Origin: an uncultured Collinsella sp.
GTDB taxonomy: Bacteria > Actinomycetota > Coriobacteriia > Coriobacteriales > Coriobacteriaceae
Direction: 5' to 3'
Assembly: GCA_934655755.1 (NCBI GenBank)
Contig: CAKUHA010000001.1
Span: 124,001-188,000 of the forward strand
Length of the DNA stretch: 64,000 bases
The notes below the pieces were generated by a model. The model was not told the origin of the DNA and made no database searches. It worked only from the letters and a program-made list of their open reading frames with translations. Below, piece by piece: positions 58,416 to 64,000 of this stretch. Position 1 is the first letter of the stretch, and every line of letters starts with the position of its first letter. The translations under genes and the position numbers were made by a program.

Positions 58416-60083
<1,668 letters not shown>

Positions 60084-60085
60084 GG

Positions 60086-61027
60086 GTGCCCGCTAACAAA
60101 GAACATATCGAAGATACTCCCTCGTCGCTCGCCGTGGCGGCGGGGGAGTATCTTGATTACCTCGCGGTCGAGCGGGGCTTGGCGCGCAATACGATTGCGG
60201 CCTACCGTCGCGATCTGACGACGTACTGCGCCTATCTGGAGCGGGCGGGCATTGCGTCTTTTGAAGATGTGAGCCGTCAGGTCGTGGAGGGCTTTGTCGC
60301 CGACCGCCGCGACGGAGGCTATTCCGATGCCTCGGTGGAGCGCGCGCTTGCGGCCGTGAAGGGCCTGTATGCCTTTTTGGTGCGCGATGGGGCCGTAGCC
60401 CAAAATCCGACGGCGGCGCTGCGCCTGCCCAAAAAGGCCGATCGCCTGCCGGAGTACCTTTCGGTGGAGGATGTCTCCGCGCTGCTCGATCAGGACTTTC
60501 CCGAGAGCGAGATGGGATTGCGGGACCATGCCATTTTGGAAGTGCTCTACGGTTGCGGCCTGCGCGTGAGTGAGTTGGTGGGGCTCGATGTGGGCGATAT
60601 CCATATCGATGATGGGTTTGTCCTGGTACGCGGCAAGGGCTCAAAGGAGCGTCTGGCTCCGTTGGTGGGAAGCGCGGCACGCGCCCTGACGCGCTATATA
60701 GTTGACGGGCGCGCTCTGTTGGCTGCCCATGCTCGCGGGGCGGAAACCTCGGCGGTCTTTTTAAATAAGAACGGACGCCGCCTGTCGCGCCAGGCCGTGC
60801 ATGCGATATGCGAGCGCTATGGGCGTCAGGTGGGACTGGTGGGACTCCATCCCCACACCTTGCGCCACTCCTTTGCCACGCACATGCTCGCGGGCGGTGC
60901 CGACCTGCGCGTGCTGCAAGAGATCTTGGGACATGCCGATATTTCGACCACGCAGGTCTACACGCATGTCGACCGTACGCAGCTGACCAAGGTCTATCTG
61001 GCATCCCATCCGCTGGCACATCGCTAA
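60086..61027 (+). CDS. xerD: Site-specific tyrosine recombinase XerD-like
   Basis: This recombinase resolves chromosome dimers at dif with a partner. The product is 313 residues. The N-terminal core-binding SAM-like domain covers residues 16-105. The catalytic set is complete: Arg160 (CGLRVSEL), Lys184 (VRGKGSKER), His257 and Arg260 (HTLRH), His283 (LGHADISTTQ) and Tyr292. The start is GTG 60086, immediately after the pyrG stop, with only AGG upstream, which suggests translational coupling. XerC cannot be excluded. No integrase-linked attachment site is nearby. Confidence 0.92.
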   Translation: MPANKEHIEDTPSSLAVAAGEYLDYLAVERGLARNTIAAYRRDLTTYCAYLERAGIASFEDVSRQVVEGFVADRRDGGYSDASVERALAAVKGLYAFLVRDGAVAQNPTAALRLPKKADRLPEYLSVEDVSALLDQDFPESEMGLRDHAILEVLYGCGLRVSELVGLDVGDIHIDDGFVLVRGKGSKERLAPLVGSAARALTRYIVDGRALLAAHARGAETSAVFLNKNGRRLSRQAVHAICERYGRQVGLVGLHPHTLRHSFATHMLAGGADLRVLQEILGHADISTTQVYTHVDRTQLTKVYLASHPLAHR

Positions 61028-61060
61028 ACATACCGCTGACCTGCATAGTTATAAATATTG

Positions 61061-61130
61061 GGGGACGGGCCCCAGGTTGTCGCCGTGCGTTCATTCGCAC
61101 GTTTTGGCAATCTGGGGCCCGTCCCATTTT
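61061..61130 (+). terminator. Nested inverted repeat acting as terminator after xerD
   Basis: The 14-bp arms GGGACGGGCCCCAG (61061-61074) and complement (61111-61124) enclose the hairpin CGTGCG-TTCATT-CGCACG. A run of T follows. The arms contain the GGGAC word found in other intergenic repeats here. Confidence 0.75.
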
Positions 61131-61224
61131 TCGCCACGCGCTACCGCGGTGGTGGGCCGTGTGTGCCGCGGGCGGGGGGAGTTTGGGGGCGATGTGAACG
61201 GCATGTAAAGCGACGTAAAAATCG

Positions 61225-61387
61225 CCTCAAGGTCAACTTGAAGGTTGAGGTTGGCGGGCGGGGTGCTACAGGTGGCATCCCGCCTTTGCTGTAAACACAA
61301 TATGTTGTGTTTTCGAACATATGCTCGGGGGTGTTTCACAACATATTGAAGGTGGAGTGGTGGGGCGGGGTGGGGGAAGGGGTGGGG
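61225..61387 (+). promoter_or_regulatory. Regulatory region upstream of mraZ
   Basis: Four signals lie here. A dyad CCTCAA-N14-TTGAGG is at 61225-61250. A 20-bp near-perfect palindrome AAACACAATATGTTGTGTTT is at 61293-61312. A second inverted copy of its core, ACAACATATTGA, lies near 61339-61350. TGGGG repeats at 61361, 61371 and 61383 resemble the TGGGN direct repeats bound by MraZ in other bacteria. Autoregulation by MraZ is inferred. The 61028-61491 gap has no gene. Confidence 0.55.
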
Positions 61388-61491
61388 AAAAGTGTTGAAA
61401 AATGGGGCTGTTCCCCATATTATTAATGACGTCGACAGGCGGGGTGGTTCCCCGCGTACGTGCCATCTGAGTAACCGAGGGGAGGGCGCAC

Positions 61492-61926
61492 ATGGGAATG
61501 ACGGGCGCATACGAGCGCAATCTCGATGCAAAAGGTCGTCTGTCCCTGCCTGCACCCCTTCGCGAGGAGCTTGGAGAGCACGTTCGCGTGTTCAAAGCCC
61601 TGGATGTCGATGCTCTGTACGTGTTCTCTGCCGAGGCCTTCGATAAGTGGGTCGAAGGACTCTTCGCGGGTCGTGAGGGCCACGAGGGTTTTAACCCGCG
61701 TGACATCAACGACCAGAAGCTCATGAGGGCGATCAACAAGCGCACCACTTCGATGGATGTGGACAGCGCGGGTCGTATCGGTCTTTCTGAGTCTCTCCGC
61801 AAGCAGGCGAACCTCGACCGCGAGGTCACGGTTGTGGGCAACTACGACCACCTTGAGGTTTGGGACCGCGCTACGGCCGATGAGGACGATGACGACGAGG
61901 CCCTGCTGGACCTTTTCTTCTCGTAA
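61492..61926 (+). CDS. mraZ: Transcriptional regulator MraZ
   Basis: MraZ is the first gene of the division and cell-wall cluster and represses it. The product has 144 residues with two AbrB-like halves: DAKGRLSLPAPLREELG at residues 11-27 and DSAGRIGLSESLRKQANLD near 88-106. GAGGGGAGGG precedes the ATG. TGGGG repeats upstream fit known MraZ operators. rsmH follows after 20 bases. Confidence 0.95.
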   Translation: MGMTGAYERNLDAKGRLSLPAPLREELGEHVRVFKALDVDALYVFSAEAFDKWVEGLFAGREGHEGFNPRDINDQKLMRAINKRTTSMDVDSAGRIGLSESLRKQANLDREVTVVGNYDHLEVWDRATADEDDDDEALLDLFFS

Positions 61927-61946
61927 GGGCAAGGCACGAGTAACGG

Positions 61947-62912
61947 ATGGAGCGTGGGATCTTGACACAAGAATATCGGCATGAACCTGTCATGCTCGGC
62001 GAAGTGCTTGAGTCGCTGCAGTTAAAGAGCGGCTCCGTCGTCTGCGATTGCACCCTTGGCGGTGCCGGCCATTCGGTAAAGATGGCTGCGCAGGTGGGGG
62101 AGACGGGTCTTTTGCTCGGCGTCGATCAGGATGACATGGCTCTCGAGGCCGCTGGCGCCCGTCTGGACCGCGAGGTTCCCGGCGTACCGCATCAGCTGCT
62201 GAAGGGCAACTTCGGCGACTTGGACGAGCTGCTTTGCTCGGCCGAGGTGCCCGGGGTCGATGGCTTCCTGTTCGATTTGGGCGTTTCGTCACCGCAACTC
62301 GATATCCCTGGCAGGGGCTTTTCGTATAACGAGGACGCCCCATTGGACATGCGGATGGATCCGGGTAATAACACCTTAAACGCAGCTGAGGTCATCAACA
62401 CCTATAACGAACACGACCTCGCCCGGATTCTACGCGTCTACGGCGAAGAGAAGTTCGCCTCGCAGATCGCGCGCGAGATCGTGCGTCGTCGCGAGCAAGA
62501 ACCGATCGAAACCACGGGCCAGTTTGTCGAGATCATCAAGGCTGGAATACCGGCTGCCGCTCGTCGGCATGGCGGACACCCGGCCAAGAAAAGTTTCCAG
62601 GCCATTCGCATCGAGGTCAATCACGAGCTCGATGTGCTCGAGCGAGGGCTTGACGCCGCTACCAGGTGGCTCAACCCGGGCGGACGCATTTGCGTCATCT
62701 CGTATCACTCGCTCGAGGACCGTATCGTAAAGAACCACTTTAAGGAGATGAGCCAGGGGTGCACGTGTCCGCCGGAGATTCCGGTGTGCGTGTGCGGCAA
62801 CGTGCCGATACTCAAGGTCATCACCCGCAAACCCTTGGTTGCCCAACCCGAAGAGGTTGAGCGCAACCCTCGGGCGAGATCAGCCAAGATCCGCGTGGCG
62901 GAGCGCTTGTAG
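61947..62912 (+). CDS. rsmH: 16S rRNA (cytosine-1402-N4) methyltransferase
   Basis: RsmH methylates C1402 of 16S rRNA using SAM. The product is about 321 residues. Landmarks are YRHEPVMLGEVLE, CTLGGAGHS (SAM loop), FLFDLGVSSPQLD and the C-terminal ICVISYHSLEDRIVK followed by TRKPLVAQPEEVERNPRARSAKIR. The start is either ATG 61947 or TTG 61962, and the latter has GGAG upstream. It is the second gene of the mraZ cluster. Confidence 0.95.
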   Translation: MERGILTQEYRHEPVMLGEVLESLQLKSGSVVCDCTLGGAGHSVKMAAQVGETGLLLGVDQDDMALEAAGARLDREVPGVPHQLLKGNFGDLDELLCSAEVPGVDGFLFDLGVSSPQLDIPGRGFSYNEDAPLDMRMDPGNNTLNAAEVINTYNEHDLARILRVYGEEKFASQIAREIVRRREQEPIETTGQFVEIIKAGIPAAARRHGGHPAKKSFQAIRIEVNHELDVLERGLDAATRWLNPGGRICVISYHSLEDRIVKNHFKEMSQGCTCPPEIPVCVCGNVPILKVITRKPLVAQPEEVERNPRARSAKIRVAERL

Positions 62913-63002
62913 CGTAACGCACGCGATATTGGACCTCCCGCTCGTACCACAAACGAAGCTTAAACACACTACCAACGTACTCGGGATGGGAGGCGGCATA
63001 TC

Positions 63003-63473
63003 ATGGGCTATAACACCTCAAACGCAGCAGTCGCCTATGATATGAACGCCATGCCCGCCTACCGTGAGGCACCGCAGGCCCCCGTTGCTCCCCGCGAGCA
63101 GCGCACGCCGCGCTTTGATGTTTACACGGGCGCGGGCCGTCAGGCAAACCAGGCGGTAAGCCCGGTTTTCATGAGCGTTCTTAAAACGTTTTGCATCATT
63201 GCGGCCATTTTCATGACGATCGGCGTCGCCCGCGTGGCGCTCGCCGGCGTTACGGCCCAGGTGCTCAACAGCAACGCCGCGCTTACCAACACGCTCGAGA
63301 AGGCGACCGACGAGAGCTCTGACCTTGAGGTCATGCACTCTGTTTATGGTGCCGATACGCGCATTCGCGACCTTGCGGGCGCTTATGGCATGGTGGAGCC
63401 CAGCGAGAGCGTTACACTTGACTTTTCGCAGGATGCAGCCGCGGGCGCCAGCGCGACCGCGACCGCTCAGTAA
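63003..63473 (+). CDS. ftsL: FtsL-like cell division protein
   Basis: The product has 156 residues, in the position of ftsL between rsmH and the division transpeptidase. A Pro-rich cytoplasmic N-terminus of about 55 residues is followed by one membrane helix (VLKTFCIIAAIFMTIGVARVALA, about 60-82). A short heptad-like segment VTAQVLNSNAALTNTLEKATDESSDLEV and an Ala/Thr-rich tail complete it. The likely partners are FtsB and FtsI in the divisome. The sequence is divergent and the call rests on context and topology. TGGGAGG precedes the ATG. Confidence 0.75.
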   Translation: MGYNTSNAAVAYDMNAMPAYREAPQAPVAPREQRTPRFDVYTGAGRQANQAVSPVFMSVLKTFCIIAAIFMTIGVARVALAGVTAQVLNSNAALTNTLEKATDESSDLEVMHSVYGADTRIRDLAGAYGMVEPSESVTLDFSQDAAAGASATATAQ

Positions 63474-63490
63474 CAAGACGGTAGCTGAGT

Positions 63491-64000
63491 ATGACAAATG
63501 ACTATCGCCGCGGTCCCGACGGGAATCGCGGTTCTGGGCGTCCCTCTTCGCGGGGACGCTCTGGTTATCAAGGAGCGGGCCGGCCATCTTACAACGCCGG
63601 GCCTTCTCGTGGCAATGACCCCGCGTCGCGTCTCCGCGGCTCGAATGGTCCTCAAATACATAACACCAGGCCGCGTAAGAGCTCGACGACCGAATGGCTT
63701 ACGGGCACGCCGCTGCCCCGTCGCAATGCCGTCTTGGGCATTATCGGGATTGGCATGGGCCTGGGTGTCCTTCGCCTTGCCGACTACCAAATCGTGGAAG
63801 CCGACAAGCTGCGCGGGCGTGCCGATGCGCGTCGCCTGCTTGCGCAGACGCTGTACGCCAAGCGCGGTACCATCTACGACCGCAACGGCAATGTGCTGAC
63901 CTCGTCGGTCGAGTGCCGCAATGTCGCCGTGAACCCGCAGCTGGTCGAGGATGTGGACAAGACGGTGTCGGCGCTGGTCAAGGCGACGGGAATCGATAAA
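63491..64000 (+). CDS. ftsI: Division transpeptidase FtsI/PBP, 3' end outside the window
   Basis: The first 170 codons are present and the frame is open to base 64000. The cytoplasmic N-terminus is unusually long and rich in Arg, Gly and Ser (GPDGNRGSGRPSSRGRSGY). A membrane helix (AVLGIIGIGMGLGVLRLADY, about residues 77-97) follows. Next is the start of the PBP dimerisation domain with LYAKRGTIYDRNGNVLTSSV and VAVNPQLVEDV. The transpeptidase Ser-x-x-Lys lies downstream of the window. ATG 63491 is in a different frame from the neighbouring spurious frames. It is the fourth gene of the division cluster. Confidence 0.88.
   Translation, partial: MTNDYRRGPDGNRGSGRPSSRGRSGYQGAGRPSYNAGPSRGNDPASRLRGSNGPQIHNTRPRKSSTTEWLTGTPLPRRNAVLGIIGIGMGLGVLRLADYQIVEADKLRGRADARRLLAQTLYAKRGTIYDRNGNVLTSSVECRNVAVNPQLVEDVDKTVSALVKATGIDK

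Overview
The window is a gene-dense chromosomal stretch of a GC-rich Gram-positive bacterium. The gene set fits an anaerobic gut Coriobacteriia member, most likely Collinsella or a close relative. This is inferred from an arginine deiminase block, acetate kinase/phosphotransacetylase and lactate dehydrogenase, ECF transporters, a full dap pathway and mraZ-rsmH-ftsL-ftsI. No marker gene proves the genus. I see no rRNA, tRNA, CRISPR array or transposase gene.

Layout. 1-3.4 kb: lactate dehydrogenase (5' cut), a DUF2974 hydrolase-like gene framed by 35-bp inverted repeats, and a nucleoid-associated protein. 3.4-7.5 kb (minus): a lysine operon, lysine riboswitch > lysA-dapA fusion > dapB > dapH. 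A divergent M20 amidohydrolase could be the matching N-acetyl-DAP deacetylase. 8.8-12.3 kb: a broken higBA pair, a lipoprotein, an XRE-like protein and a Ser/Thr kinase. 12.3-16.6 kb: a secreted coiled-coil protein, a MOSC protein, and a D-aspartate-ligase-like ATP-grasp enzyme beside an Asp/Glu racemase. 16.7-20.9 kb (minus): an ECF transporter operon of two S components, a fused ATPase and EcfT, preceded by a tryptophan leader peptide (Trp-Trp-Trp) and an attenuator. 21-25.3 kb: C69 dipeptidase, lipid kinase plus a 30-residue membrane peptide, RNase D. 25.5-30.8 kb: YugP-like protease, xseAB, HIT, and a lower-GC LysR/MFS pair. 30.9-35 kb: two tandem acetate kinases converging on pta, with a repeat-rich gap. 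35-44 kb: UDP-galactopyranose mutase and glycosyltransferase, P1 peptidase, maf, DJ-1-like protein, and two membrane zinc-ribbon proteins, one switched off by a G9 tract. 44-48 kb: RlmD-like methyltransferase and polyphosphate kinase. 48.5-55.6 kb: arginine catabolism with two identical arcA copies around an aminotransferase, then ornithine carbamoyltransferase and a YfcC-type carrier. 56-64 kb: DUF1846 protein, winged-helix regulator, pyrG, xerD and the start of the division/cell-wall cluster.

The most notable items are regulatory or repetitive. They include an interspersed structured element (three full copies and one half copy) whose stems change with compensating substitutions, and the tryptophan attenuator that suggests a substrate for an ECF transporter. 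Others are the in-frame LysA-DapA fusion with an internal Shine-Dalgarno, the poly-G phase-variation candidate, the higB deletion remnant, the 1,273-bp perfect arcA duplication, and two promoter regions with direct repeats at about 21-bp spacing.

All family assignments come from reading motifs by eye. No database search was run.
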